Below, piece after piece: positions 26,853 through 41,532 of a stretch of 64,000 bases of DNA (position 1 is its first letter; the number at the start of each line of letters is the position of its first letter). A model generated the notes under the pieces. The model saw nothing but the letters and a program-made list of their open reading frames with translations, did not search any database and was not told the origin of the DNA. The translations under genes were made by a program, and so were the position numbers. Origin of the DNA: Aphelocoma coerulescens (lineage: Eukaryota; Chordata; Aves; Passeriformes; Corvidae); the NCBI RefSeq assembly GCF_041296385.1, contig NW_027184085.1, positions 1,494,501 through 1,558,500 of the forward strand, written 5' to 3'.

Positions 26853-29800
26853 TGGGACAGCAGTGGCCTTCTGTTCTCCCTTAATACATTAAGGTGCTCA
26901 GTTGCTCCTGTTTCGGAGGGAAAGGTAGAATGCAGAAGTTGCAGCTGCTCCAGGAACCAGTCCCTAACCCAGGGCAATCGCCGTGCTTGCTCAGTACCAA
27001 ATCCCGTGTCCTCTGAAGGTCTGTCGGCTCTAGGAGAACCTCAGGTTCGGAATGAAATCCTGCCAGACCAGTTCTGGATCAGAACAAAAAAAGCAGCATG
27101 ATTTTATGGCTGTAACACCTACACGGTTGCTGGAACTGGGTCTTGTGTATAAACCCTCCCATGAGGTTTCTACAGCTACTGGTGTTTGGGATGTTGATTT
27201 TGACATCTGCTGGACAACCACAGCAACAGAAAGGATGCCAGAAAGAGCTGGGGCACCAGTGCAGCCCCACTGTCTGCTCATCTCCATCAACAGCTGCTGC
27301 CATATGGCAAGGTTTGCAGGAGCACTGCTATTAAGGATGATAACAATACAGTTCTGTTTGATTTGGGATTTCAGTGGCATAGCTCGAGGTGATGAGGTTG
27401 CTCTCTCTGGTTTGCAGGTTTCTGGGCTCTCGGGTAGATAGCACAGGACCTGGAAGATGTTAAATATGGCACAGTCTGGTTCAAAGACTGTATGAGATAG
27501 AGAAGCTGTTTTCCATCACTGTCCCTACAAAGAGAAATTTCTGCAGGCTGGGCTATGATAAATAAAGCTTTGAGATGGAGCCCTGTGAGTGATGGTGGGT
27601 CCATACAGAAAATTGGATGCCTGAGTTAGAGGATCAGACTTTCAGAAATCTAAATGAAAGGAGACTTGGGGATAAGGCTCATGAAAATCTGGGCTTGAAA
27701 ATCTGTTAGTGTGGAAGAAAAACCTCCTTCAGCCGCCGGTCCATGCATCACGTCCAGCGTGTGGGCCAGCAGATGCTTTCACAGCCCTGGTGACACCAGC
27801 AGGGATTTTCCACAAGGACCTGCAGGTTTTATTAAAGAGGCAGATTTGCAGGGGAAGGTGTCCATCTTCGTGGCTGGAACGCTTGTGAGAGTCTGGTGTC
27901 CTAAAAAGACCATAAATCCCTTTTGTTAATGGGTATTGCTGTCTAATTGCTGAGTAATTAACAATGAAGGGAATTTGGGTGATGATAACGTGACTCTGCT
28001 GTCCTTTAGAGTGGTTCGGTTCTCCTAACTCATGGATTTTTAAAGTTTTTAATGCATTTTGCTAACTATTAGAATTTTTTTCCCCCAAATGGATGTTGTT
28101 TTTTCCTTTCCTTTGGAGAGGGATTGAGCTGGAAAAGCAGGGAGCCTGCAGCCAGCCTCACAGCATGTCCCTGACATCCTGGGACCTTCTCTGTCCCAGT
28201 GCTCCTGGGGGAGGACTGTCCCTATGGGTGGGATTTCTAGGGATGGGATCCAAACAGAGGATGCAGAAGCTGTAGGGTTTTACTTCTGACTTTCTAATGC
28301 TCGACTTGCATCCTTAATTCCGTGTTAACACTGAGGTGAGAGGGTGCAGCACTGAAAGCCTTTCTGTATTTATTGAAGTGGTGTTACTTGCAGTAGCAAG
28401 AGTACTGCAGTCTCTCAGAGGAGTGGCTTCTTGTGGCACTCCTGGACTTGGTGGGGACAGCTTGTTCCCCCTCTTGTTTGCCACGTGAAGGGAAGTGTGA
28501 ACACCCAGGCGGCCAGCTGTGTGCTGGACTTATTCATGAACTTTAAATATTTTAATACAAGCCTCGGTGCTGCAGAGGACTGAGGAGATACCAGCCACAC
28601 GGCAGAATGGGGAGCAGCAGAAAAAACAAAATACAGCATTTGCTGCTTGAAAATCTACTCACAAGAGCCATCCCTAAGCTGGATGTGCCTTCTCGGGAGC
28701 TGTAGCAATGGGCTGGAGTGGTGAATATGCTTATTTTTTTTCACCAAGATACAGTGCACTAAAATGAATATAGAGACCAAACAGGCACAGTTTTGCTTTC
28801 CCCATCAGGATGTTTCCTCAGTGCAGTCACTCTGAGCAGGTGGGACCTCCTGGCGAGCACACACGTAAGGCTGGCGACTAATCTGCTTTGTCAATTAGAG
28901 TCCCTTAATAAGCAACTTTGTGAGATCTCCCTTGGAGGTGGAGTTGTACAGCAGCTCTGTCCCTGGCTGGCACTCGCTGGGAGGGTTTGTACATCACATC
29001 TGGTGTCTCAGAAGGGGAGGAAAAGTTTCTATTCCCATTCCTTTTCCTTGTGTACTCCAACCCTCGTTGTCTTTTTTCACCTTTTTTTGTCTCTCTCCAT
29101 CTATGTTTTAATTAAAACTTTTCTTGCCCTGTTGCTGTGATCATGAGCCTGCAGAAGCTGGTATTTCTGAAGAGTCCTGGGGATGCCACATCCCTTGAGT
29201 TGCAACAGCTGGAGGCACCGATTCACTCGGCCATGCAGCCAAGGCCGAGCACAGTGCGACCTCTTCAAGGACACATTCATCACTGAGGCCTGGGGCACGT
29301 GTTTAATGTAAACATTTGTTGTCCCAGACACCAGGTCCTGTTGCATTAAAGACTGTAAAGTCCAGTTTCTGGGAAGGGAATGGATTAAGCGTCCTCTGCC
29401 TAGCACAGGTGACACCAGCTCCAAGGGCAGTGCCAGCCCCAGTGCAGGCAGAGGGAAAGCAGTCCCAGGTTTCCTTAAGGACTGTGGGGGTGATAAATGC
29501 ACAAAACCATCTCATTTCTCCCATTCCCCATTTTCTTTTGCCATTTGGCATTGTATTTCCCCAGGGATGCTGGCATTTTGTGTGGTGCCGGCATTGTCAC
29601 CTGGAAGTACCCGGGGAATAACTGCATCAAGCTGCCTAAAAGCAGGGTGGTCCTCAGGAAGTGGCAGAAGTATTGATTAGTTTGAGGAAGAGAGGTTGGA
29701 AAGAAAAGGCTTCATTTATTTAGTGTTTTAAGACTGTTCTGCCAGCTCCTACAGTGCCTATTACCCGAACAATTATTTAGTCACATATTTGTCATTACAG

Positions 29801-30688
29801 CAGCTTGAACACATTGAACACAGGAAGCCTTCCTACTTCTCCCCTTGGTTTAATCCTTACAGTCATGTGTCAAAGACTTTTTTTTTCCTCTTCCCTCTTC
29901 CAACTATGTCTTAAAAATAGAAATGTAAAACAAATAATTTCCAGTGGTAGCTCAAAATACCCTCTTTGGGTTTTCAGAGCAAGCCTGGCTCCCTGTGCCT
30001 GTCCCTGGATGTTGCATGCTTCAGCCTTAGGGGCTCTGCTGGCTTCCTGCTCCTTACCTGTAGTTTGTGTTGTTAAAACTGCATATTTTTTCCTTTCTGA
30101 TTGTGACTAGGAAGTAATTTTTGGGCTCGGTTTGGAGCTGATCTGTGGAAGGGTAGGATAATGTTTTGGGATGGGGAGTTGTGGAAGTCCTGGTGAAGAG
30201 GTGGATCACTGAGTTGAGCACCAAGGTCCCTCTAAGGTTCCTCGGAGGAATGTGGAGTTGCAGCTGAAATCACCATTTTTCCCACTCTTCCTTCCAGAAG
30301 TTGCTTACTCACGTGTGTCTAATTTTTGTGCTAACAGGGATGCAGTACAGAAGATATAATTACAAATTTAATACCTTCTTTTTCTGCTCTATTAAATTGC
30401 ATTAAAAATAGCATGTTGGGCCTTTTAAGACAGCAGCTACTGTTTCTTCATCACCTTTGCGGTGAATGTATTTGGACTTAATATTTCATAATATTTTTCC
30501 CCAGGAGAGGCAGTTACATTTCTTGTCTCAGACAGAGCTGATGGGCAGGAAGCTGCAGTCGTGCCAAATGTCTCATTCGTGCGTGGCAGGAGGGACCGCT
30601 TGAATCCCTCGAGTTGTGCCAAGGAAAGATAGATGTTCTGAGGAAAAAAGGGTAGATCTGGGATAGGAGGAATGGAAGGGATGATTGA

Positions 30689-32827
<2,139 letters not shown>

Positions 32828-34183
32828 TAGCCATTGATTGAGACCTGATGTCTGTGGCATTGCCGAGGAGCTGGTGCTCCTCTCAAGCTTTATTTTGTCT
32901 CAGGGGAAACCTGAGTCCTCTTGCAGCAGCTCTTTAAGGTAAAGCTCATTGCATTTAGTGGCAAACTTCAGAGACTTGTAATGTTGGAGAGCAATTTGCT
33001 CACTTTCCCCCCCCCCTCTCATACTGGCCAAAGTGAAATCTTGTTTGAAAGCTGAGAAGAAAAGCCATTGTGGCAAACCTTGATGACAATCCATAAGAAA
33101 GGCTGGATTCCTTGTCCACACATCGTTCAGTCATGAATAATCAAATATACCTAGGAACAAGAAATGTCAGAGGGCAGGTTTCCTTGGGAAGTTGGGATGT
33201 CTGTTTTGAAGGTCTTTGATGCTCAAGATGTCCTGTTGGAAGGTGATGGGGACTGCTTTCCTGCTGGGTGTGGCTGCCTTGAGGAGCCTCAGCCTGGTGT
33301 TGCTGTGGGGTGATCCAAGTTGTCCTCAGAAAGGGTTTTAGTTGAGACTTGGATGTATTCTGTGCCAGGAAATGTTTTTATGACGGTGGGAGGGCTTCCA
33401 GTGTTTTTGAACAAAGGCAGGGAGGAGTGAGGCAAAGTGTTGGGAGAGCTGAAGTAGGTAAGAATAGCCAAGGTGGTAAGAAGGACCCAAGGAGTTCTTG
33501 TTTTGTCTGTTGTATCCATGAGTACAGGACAGATCTGGTGGCCCAAGAACACAAGTGTCCTGTTGCATCAGAGGGAAAGGGTTTGGATCCATTATTTAGA
33601 CTAGTTTCCCTGGACAAGGATGTAGGACCTGTCTTTGTCTGGAAGGGGGGTGGCCTTTGGAGTGTTTGCTGTCCTCCAAGTACCAGGGCTGCCTTCCCAG
33701 GCACGATGGGGCTGTCCCAGCCTGCACATCCCATGAGCTCAGCCCTGGTGTGGGGCACACATACTCTGGCTACCTCTTTGGGGTGAGCCAGAGTTGGGCC
33801 TTTGCCCTTTTCAAATCTGCTCTCAGGAAAATCTCCTTAAAAATGAGAACAAATTAGACTTAATTTGATGTCCTTAAAAATAGCATTTCTGGCAGTGCTG
33901 GCTCAGAAGGAGGCTCAGATTATTTGTTTGATATTCAGCACCATTTCATCTGGTCTCTGTGCTATTAAGCCCACTAAATTTTGCAGGCCTAAACTGTCTC
34001 CTGGATGCTGTGAGGACCAAAAGGAAAGTTTCCCTGGTGTTGGGAGTAACATCCTCGGCTCCTCTCTGGAGCACCTGGCACTGGTTGCTGCTGGTGGCAT
34101 TGCTGGTGGTGACATTGCAGCTCCCATCTACCAGCAGCAGACCTGCCTGGCACTGCTTTTTTCATCCATGCTTATTTTTTGAA

Positions 34184-34220
34184 CAAAAAAAAAAAAAAGA
34201 AAGAAAAAGAAAAAAAGAAA
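34184..34220 (+). repeat. A-rich / AAAG tract
   Basis: A 14-base A run is followed by imperfect AAAG and AAAAAG units. Confidence 0.85.
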
Positions 34221-34856
34221 CACAAGATCTATTCCTTCCCCCTTCTCATCAAATGCCAATTTTCTGGGTGTTTACCTGTCAATGAGGAATGCTGTCATTA
34301 GTCACAAACCCTTATTACTGGCCCTGTAATCACCTCTTTTATAACAACCTGCAAGTGTTCTCCAGATTTATGAAAATTTCAGCAAAACCTGTCAGCTGAA
34401 AGCAGCAGTTTATGGATTAAAACCTTCACCCCCACGGCAGTGTTTCACCTCCTGGGGTGGGACCACAATAGGGTAATTACATGCCACCTCGTTAGAACCT
34501 CCAGCGGTGGATAAAAACACTCTGGGACGTGAAACGGCGTCAGGGGAATATTTGGTACATAATGAAGCTTTAGTGCAAATGCAGAGGGTTTGTCACTAAT
34601 GTTCTTGCTTCACAGTATGGGGGTATTTTTTAATCCTTAGTGTGTGGTTGGGGAGGAGGTGGCTGGGTGTGTGCTGAAGCAGTTCAGGAAGTGGAGGTCC
34701 TAGGAGAATCTTGTTGCTGTTTAGGGAAAAATTGACATAAGAATTGGCAGCAAAAGAGAGGGCTCTTGAACTGGGATTGGAGTGTTAAGGACTAAACCTG
34801 TCTCATGAAAGCTAATGAGTAAAACTCTAGTTCTTAAAACAGACTTTAGAATATAG

Positions 34857-35165
34857 AATCATGGAAGGAACCACAGAATCACAGAATGGTGTGGTCAGGA
34901 CCTTAAAGATCATCCTGCTGGATCCCCTGCTCCACCCCTTTTACTATCCCAGGTTGCTCCAAGCCCCATTCATCCTGGCCTTGGACACTTCCAGGGATCC
35001 AGGGGCAGCCACAGCTGCTCTGGGCACCCTGTGCCAGGGCCTGCCCACCCTCACAGACAGCAATTCCTTCCCAATATCCCATCCATCCCTGCCCTCTGGC
35101 ACTGGGAAGCCATTCCCTGTGTCCTGTCACTCCATGCCTTTGTGAAAAATCCCTTTCCAGGAGGG
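34857..35165 (-). mobile_element. CR1 3' fragment, antisense
   Basis: The + strand reads ACCACAGAATCACAGAATGG, GGACCTTAAAGATCATCCTG, CAGGTTGCTCCAAGCCCCAT, CCAGGGATCCAGGGGCAGCC and CCTGTGCCAGGGCCTGCCCA. This is a well-preserved reverse-complement CR1 end. Confidence 0.88.
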
Positions 35166-35225
35166 AGATGTTTATGTTTGGGGTTTTTTAAACAGCTTTG
35201 AAATCATAGGAGTTGAAAGCTGTTG

Positions 35226-35290
35226 TAGAATTGCTAAGGTTGGAGGTGGCTTCTGGAGCTCATTTGGTCCTACCTCCTGTTACATCCTTC
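35226..35290 (-). mobile_element. possible CR1 end remnant, antisense
   Basis: TAGAATTGCTAAGGTTGGAG followed by GGAGCTCATTTGGTCCTACC resembles a degraded reverse-complement CR1 terminus. It is short and diverged. Confidence 0.4.
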
Positions 35291-36089
35291 GTCTGAGGGT
35301 CCCAGGAACCCTTATAATCTCTCTGGACTGTGACTTGTGTCCTCTGCTAATGGACCCTGGAGTCCTTGAAGAGCCTTTTCCCTGTCTCCTGCACTGGAGT
35401 TTCACCTGCCTGGATCCGTAGCTTTTAGAACTTCTTGATTTTGCTCTGATGCCAGAGGAACAGCGAGAGTTCATGTCCCCTGCTCAGAAAAGGCCTTGGC
35501 CAGAAACCAAGCCACCACGATGGTGGGACGCTGACGTGCTGTAGCACAAACTGATGAGCCCAAAGAGGTGGGAAAGGGCAGAAGGGCATCCAGGAGAACC
35601 TCCCTTCTTTTGGGCTGTGAAGGGTGGATGCAGTCACTGTGGGGCTAAGGGGGAAATAATTTGGGAAAAGAGTAGAGCCTGTCAGAAGAAATGAAGGATG
35701 GAGGCTGTCTTCTCTAAATCCAGCTGTGGGAAGATCGCTTAGATGCTTAGATGGATTTAGGGTATGGTTGCACTTGTGGAGGGAGTTACTTTGGTGGAGG
35801 GGACAGCACACTTTGGAAGACTCTGAATGCTTTGAGTTCTGAGGAAACATGGAGTGACTTGTACTCTCTGAAGAGGAGCAGCCAGTTGGGATTGGTTTTT
35901 CAAGAGGTTTAAGTTATCCTTAGAGGAAACAGAAAACTTTCAGAAGTGCAGTCGAGCCTCTGTCAGAGCTGGATGAGCTGTCCTGCTTTTCAGGCTGAAA
36001 CTCCATGCCATGTGGGAGCACTGCCCTGTACACTGCCCGTCTTCCAGACACTTCCCAAGTACCTTGGACAATGCTCTCTGGCACAGGGT

Positions 36090-36182
36090 GGGATTTTTGA
36101 GGTGGTCCTGTGCAGGGCCAGGAGTTGGACATTGTTGGTCCTTGTGGGTCCCTTCCAGCTCAGGATATTCTGTGGTTCTGTT
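36090..36182 (+). mobile_element. CR1 3' end fragment, sense
   Basis: It shows GTGCAGGGCCAGGAGTTGGA, CCTTGTGGGTCCCTTCCAGC and CAGGATATTCTGTGGTTCTG, the terminus of a common bird CR1 subfamily. Confidence 0.82.
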
Positions 36183-37083
36183 TGGGAGTGCAGTGAGAGG
36201 TTGCTGTGGATGCCCAGGTTTCTCCATAAGATGTCCCGCTGGTACCTCACTGTTTCCTTGTTTTCACCTATGCTGTTGGCATGGGAATGGGAATGAAAAA
36301 AATAATGAAAAAAGAAGTGTCCATTTCCATTAAGTGCATCCAAAAGGGTTCAATCAAGAACAGGCTGATTGGAAGGGTTCACGTGTCAATGTCATCATCA
36401 TTGTCCAAGATTCCTGCGGGATCTTTCTGCTGTGGAGCAGCCTGACCCTGAGGCTGCCAAAGGGAGATGTGTCTCACCAAACCCACGAAGTCCTGCATGT
36501 TCTTGAGCTCCTTTGTGGCTCCATTCTGTGCTTCATGGCACGTTGCCACTGTGTTATGCTGCTAATGTGCCAAATGCATTTTCTAGCGCTGTTGAGAAGA
36601 TGCTCTTTAACCTTTGCTGTGTCCTTCTGTCAAGTGCCAGGAACACTTTACTCCGCTTCAGGCCGACTGGTTTTCCATCCCGCTTGTCTCTGTGCATCGC
36701 TGCGAACCTGGGGATCTGAGCAAATGTGTTTTCCTTGTCTGGACTCATTAGTTTTTTGGACATCAGAAATTAGCGCATGGCCTTCCTCTCCAGGGGGATT
36801 TCTGCTCCACGAGCAGATACACAGAGGTTGGGCCCCTGGGCTTTCCTCTCGGGTGGGCCGCTCGATGCGTGGGCAGAACAGCCTGCCCTACGTCACACTG
36901 TCAGCTCTGATGCCTTCAAAGTCAGGCACATCACTTGTAGTGGAACGTGTTTCTGGAGTGCAGAAGCAGCCCAGGCTCTTTTCAGGCTTTAACTTATATT
37001 GGAGTGCTACAGAGAAAAGAAATAAAATGTGAATAGTTCCTACTGTGTTTTCTGAGCGTTGGCATTTAGATCATTAGGTTTGA

Positions 37084-37735
37084 ATCACAGAATCCCTGAA
37101 TGGTTTGGGTGGGAAGGTATTACCGCAGGCCTGGTTCCTACGGTATGTCACTGTGTCCCGCAGCCATAGGGAGGAGGAGGAGAGAAGATCCAGCAGGCAG
37201 GAATTGTGCAGCAAGATTGATTTATTTAATTATTTTACAAACTCTTTTACAGACTTTTTTCTTCATAGTCTAATTGGACAAAGGACCAGCCACCCCTTGG
37301 GGGTGATTGGCTAAAATCCTAAAACATCCATTGTCAAAATATTTTTCTACTGTACCATAAACAAGACTTTTCAAGGTTGCAGGTGGCTTGGTTGTTTACA
37401 TTCCCTGCTACCTCTTCTGTGAGAGAGAAAAGTCTCTCACGGACTTAGAAGCTAGCAAGAAAATCCTTGCTAGCAGCATTTTTTTATCTACAGGAAGGGA
37501 CCTTAAAGCTCATCCAGTTCCACCCCCTGCCATGGGCAGGGACACCTACCACTGTCCCACATTTCTCCAAGCCCCGCCCAACCTTGCCTTGGACACTGCC
37601 AGGGATCCAGGGGCAGCCACAGCTGCTCTGGGCACCCTGTGCCACTCTTGCAGGGAGGAGTTTCTTTCTAATACATAATCTAAATCTACCCTCGTTCACC
37701 TTAAGCCATTGACCTTTGTTTCTTTTATCCATTTA
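37084..37735 (-). mobile_element. CR1 3' fragment, antisense, split by an LTR
   Basis: The first piece is 37084-37117 (ATCACAGAATCCCTGAATGG, TTTGGGTGGGAAGG). The second starts at 37493 (GGAAGGGACCTTAAAGCTCA, CCTGCCATGGGCAGGGACAC, GGGATCCAGGGGCAGCCAC) and fades near 37735. Removing the 375-bp LTR and one copy of GGAAGG restores a continuous CR1 end, so the LTR landed after the CR1. Confidence 0.88.
37118..37492 (-). mobile_element. solo ERV LTR (375 bp), antisense, 6-bp target duplication
   Basis: The element sits between two copies of GGAAGG (37112-37117 and 37493-37498) inside a CR1. On the minus strand it starts TGTAGATAAAAAAATGCTGC and ends GGCCTGCGGTAATA. An AATAAA signal lies on the minus strand at 37221-37226 and a CCAAT-type motif (AGCCAATC) near 37300. 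There is no gag or pol sequence beside it, so it is a solo LTR left by recombination. A 6-bp duplication is typical of ERVK-like or alpharetrovirus-like integrases. The terminal dinucleotides are TG...TA rather than TG...CA. Confidence 0.85.
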
Positions 37736-39113
37736 ATTGTCCTTCTGTTGGAGGTGGTGGTGGAGGGAATCTCAGCCTTTATGCCAGGTGGTTCCAAGCA
37801 TCTCTTCATCTGGCTGGCGGGTTCTCGGGGGATGCTTGATGCTGGGATGCAGAATGGGCAGATGGATCCTGTGGGCCTGGCCCTGGCTGCAGTGGGTAGG
37901 TGTGATTTTGGTTGCAGCAGCTCCTGGCAGTGCCAGGGACAGTAAATCTAGAGGGGAGGGGACCCTGCCCGTGACAGGCAGAGGCACGGCGGGGACAGAT
38001 GAGCACAGGCAGTGACCTTGTGCAATTCCTGGTATCAGCTTTATCCTGTTTAAGGATTCCATACAAAACTCGCAAGGCAGTCGCTTTTCCTCTTGCCCAT
38101 CCCCTGAAAAAAAGATGAGATATCCTCTAAATAACTTCCTCAGTTGCTCTAAGGGCCTCAAACTGCCAAGCTAATACCAAAAGCTGTTATAATAGTGCAG
38201 ATAATGGCCTTGTTAGTTTTTATCTCTGGAACTTGGTCCCTATCAGGTGCTTCTCAGGCAGCTAAAAATACTCAGGCTGCAGGACGGTGAGCAGGGTATG
38301 GCAAACCCTCATTCTGGGAGGCAGGAGCAATGCCTTTGAAGTTCAGCTCCGAGATAAGCGGGTTTTTCAGCAAAGTGGATGGTCTGGAAGAGAGCTGGTG
38401 CAGGATAAATCTGGCTCAAGGTGGCTGCAGTGCTCCTGCTCTGCACCTGTGGCTTACTCCTGCATGGGAGTTACCCAGTGATAGCTCCAGAAAGGATGTT
38501 TTTGCATGTAAATATTAAATATAACCCATGAAAAGAAACACATCTACATTTATATAAACCCATAGTTTAAACATGTGAGTCTTACCTTGCATAAATAAAA
38601 TATGTATATAATTGCATAGCTAAGTGTCTTTCAATATTTATACATAGTCTGTGTTATTTCTGTATATATCCATAATTGGCTACACTTAAAAACTGTAAAT
38701 TAGAAAAAAATATGAGGGAACATGGCTTGCATGAGAGGCTGCTGCTTTTAATTCATCCTCATTAGCAGGGGTTGGCAGGAGATTCTTATCCTTCTGTCCA
38801 GAACCCTTCTGACATGTTTTAGCTTGCTGTCATGAAATCAAAGGCTGTTTCAGAACAGCATAAAGAAATATTCCTCACCTGTCTCATGTTTTCCTTCTTC
38901 ATGTTCTCTGTCCCTATTTCCTCTGTCATTTTTCATATAAAGGTCTATGTGAAGTCCTGATGGATGATCCAGAGCTCTGCCTGCTCCTGCACAGTTGTTC
39001 TGTGGTTTCTAGGCTTTGTCCCATCTAAGTTTAGATATTGCCTGAGACTTTTCTTCTGAACCATCTCTTTTTCTAACCTAATTATACAATTAGCCATTTT
39101 TCTTGTTAAAAAA

Positions 39114-39114
<1 letters not shown>

Positions 39115-39148
<34 letters not shown>
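39115..39148 (+). repeat. (TG)14 microsatellite with TATGTG end
   Basis: Fourteen perfect TG units are followed by TATGTG and preceded by a short A run. Confidence 0.95.
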
Positions 39149-39149
<1 letters not shown>

Positions 39150-40245
39150 AGCCACTGCTGTGCTCAGCAGTGATCCATGGGATGGGGATGAACCTCGTCA
39201 GAGGTGGCTCTCAGACCCCAAAAGGAACAGCTTCACTCCTCATTTCCTTTGGTTTTCAAGACTGGGCTGGAAAAGTACAAAATAAAGGATATGTACAGGT
39301 GCTTTCCTCAAGTGCCCAAATGTTTTTTGGAGAGTTTTTGGGGGGTTTTGGCTGGTTAGCGGAGAGGGACCTAGGCATATCCCAAAATAATGAGTTTTTA
39401 TGTGAAGTGTAGAGATGTATTTAGTATTAGAAGGTGCAGCAGGTTGGTATATGCTGCTATGCAGCTGTGTGTGCTTAGAAAATAATAAAATAACAAAAAT
39501 AAAATTCCCCAATCTTGAAAGTATATTGTACTGACTTAATTTCACTCTTGTTTAGTGGGTGAAAACTGCAGGTGCTGGGGAGGGAGGGAAGCTCAAGCCC
39601 TGCTTTAACTGATTTGTGGAAGTAGCCCATTCCTTTGCTGCACAAGTAGTTCTGTGAGGTTTTTTTTAAGTCCCTGCCACTTTTTAGGATGTTTCCATTC
39701 TCTGCCCTATCCTACCAAGCCAATTTCTTGGGCAGCACCTGGTATCTTGGTGCACCATGGCCAAATGATTTCAAAGGCAGGTCCACACAGACCTCTGCAC
39801 CCTGATTTTGGTATAAACAGGAGGGAGAAGGAGGGTTTGGCATCCAGGACATCTGTGGCACAGGAGGTTGGATGGGTGGGAAGGGGAGAAGGGAATCATT
39901 TGCCTGCAGTAGGGCAGGTGTGTGGGTCTGAAGTCCTAACCCCATAACTGGGGTTAAAGCATCCTGGAATTGGGATCTAAGTGGTCCCAGCCCAAGCCTG
40001 CTGAAGCTTCAGCTTTCTGAAGACTTTTAATTGTCTTTTTATTTAATTTAGATACTTTAAAATCACCATTGTATTAGCATTATTATTTTAAATTAAATAA
40101 ACCAGAACTTCATGCATGTGGTCTCACGTGGCAGTTTCTGGAAACTATTCTGTCACCTAAAATAGCATTAAAAAATAATGTTGGTGCCTGAGTAGTTAAT
40201 GTATCTTAAGTGTAAAAATACTTCCTTAATATTTCTGGGTTATAT

Positions 40246-40632
40246 ATTAGTGGGTTTTTGTAGCTGTTTGGGGCAGGGGGTATATTTGGGGTTTTGTTTT
40301 GGTTTTTTTTTTGTTTGGTTCTGCGTTTGTTTCTGTTGGGGTTTTTTTGTTTGTTCTTTTCGTTTGGTTTTTTGGGGGGGGGGAGGTATTGGGTTTTTTG
40401 TTGATCTTTGGTTTGGTTTTGTTTGTTTTGGTGGCTGTTTTGGGGGGTTTGGGTGTTTGGGTTTTTTTGGTTTTTTTGGGGGGGGGGTTGTTTTTGTTTT
40501 GTTTTAGGGTTTGTGTTTTTTCGTTGTTTTTTTTGTTTGTTTGTTTGTTTGTTTTGGGGTTTTTGGTTTGGTTGGTTTTCTGTTTGTTTGGGATTTTTTG
40601 TTTGTTTGGTTCGCTTGGTTGGTTTGTTTTGC
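40246..40632 (+). repeat. T/G-only low-complexity tract before exon 13
   Basis: About 390 bases contain almost only T and G on the + strand, with repeated GTTTG, TTTGG and TTTTGG units and several G-runs, including ten consecutive G near 40374 and nine near 40479. A and C are rare. Hydrophobic ORFs of up to 186 codons on the + strand and a Lys/Asn/Gln-rich 233-codon ORF on the minus strand are artefacts of this composition. The tract ends about 150 bases before the exon 13 acceptor, so the pre-mRNA would carry a long U/G-rich, G-run-containing segment there. Confidence 0.93.
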
Positions 40633-40785
40633 CATTTTTTCCTACAAGAGCCGTTCCGGCTGCTGGAACAGAACCAACATTTGGGTGTTTCCTGCTGGAA
40701 AGGCAGTTTCAATGTGTTTGTCACTAAGGTACATGAACACAAAGCTCCACCTGGCCCTGGCACTGTCCCCTTTGTCCCCGTGCAG

Positions 40786-40908
40786 GTGCCCAAGGGCACG
40801 GACCAGAACTGGGCGCAGAAGCTGTACGACCGCCACGCCGCCAGCCAGCACTTCCAGAAGCCTCGCATGTCCAACACCTCCTTCATCGTCCTGCACTTCG
40901 CTGACAAG
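40786..40908 (+). CDS. MYO5B: MYO5B exon 13
   Basis: The exon is 123 bp, phase 0 at both ends, and covers residues 516-556. It reads [38 protein letters not shown] and [15 protein letters not shown] and [10 protein letters not shown] agree with MYO5B rather than MYO5A. HFADK continues as VEY in exon 14, forming the conserved lower 50K strand. The exon is GC-rich. The acceptor is CCGTGCAG. The donor, GTACCT, is weak at positions +4 to +6 (consensus AGT). Confidence 0.97.
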
Positions 40909-41532
40909 GTACCTACCTGGGAAACACACAGCAGGGACAGGAAAGCCTTCCGCAGGGAAATCAGCTGATAGCCCCCGTGAGCTGCTCCTTGGTGATCGCG
41001 GCTCGGTGCTCAAATCTGGATCAGCTCTGAGGAGGTCAGCCTTCCATCTGTGGCTCTGAGCTGTGCATTGTTGTGGCTTCTCGAGTAGAGAAAAATCCTC
41101 TTTCCCAAAGCTGCAGTGAAATGGATTTCTGTAAGGGCAGCTTGGCAGAAAATGTGTTGGAAAAGGGAATTTGTGTTTGAAGAGCAGGAGCTGTGAGTGT
41201 CAGCAAGGCACAGTGTGGGAGGAGGTGAGAGGTGTTCCTGGGCAGATCCCACCATCCTGAGGGAGAGGATACCAACTGTGGCACTAAACTGAACCAAATC
41301 CCAGTGCCTGGTGCTCAGGGGTCTTGTCTGGGGCTCCAGCTTCACTGAAGCCCTGACGCGACAGGTGTCACTCACAACAAACAGGAATCTCAAAAGTTTG
41401 CACACATTTGTTAGAAAAAAATTTAAAAGATCAACCAGGGATGTGTCTGCAGAGATGGACAACATCCAGGTGTTGTGATGCCCTGCAGGTACTTCTTCTA
41501 ACCAGGTTTGCCCTGGATGCCAGAGGCACTTT

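Noticed and set aside
36334..37032. 232-codon + strand ORF in intron 12
   Set aside because: There is no domain, no repeated motif and no splice-compatible link to MYO5B. It is treated as a chance ORF.
40199..41059. Hydrophobic ORFs up to 186 codons and an antisense 233-codon Lys/Asn/Gln-rich ORF
   Set aside because: They are direct translations of the T/G tract. The ends that look protein-like are exon 13 in another frame.
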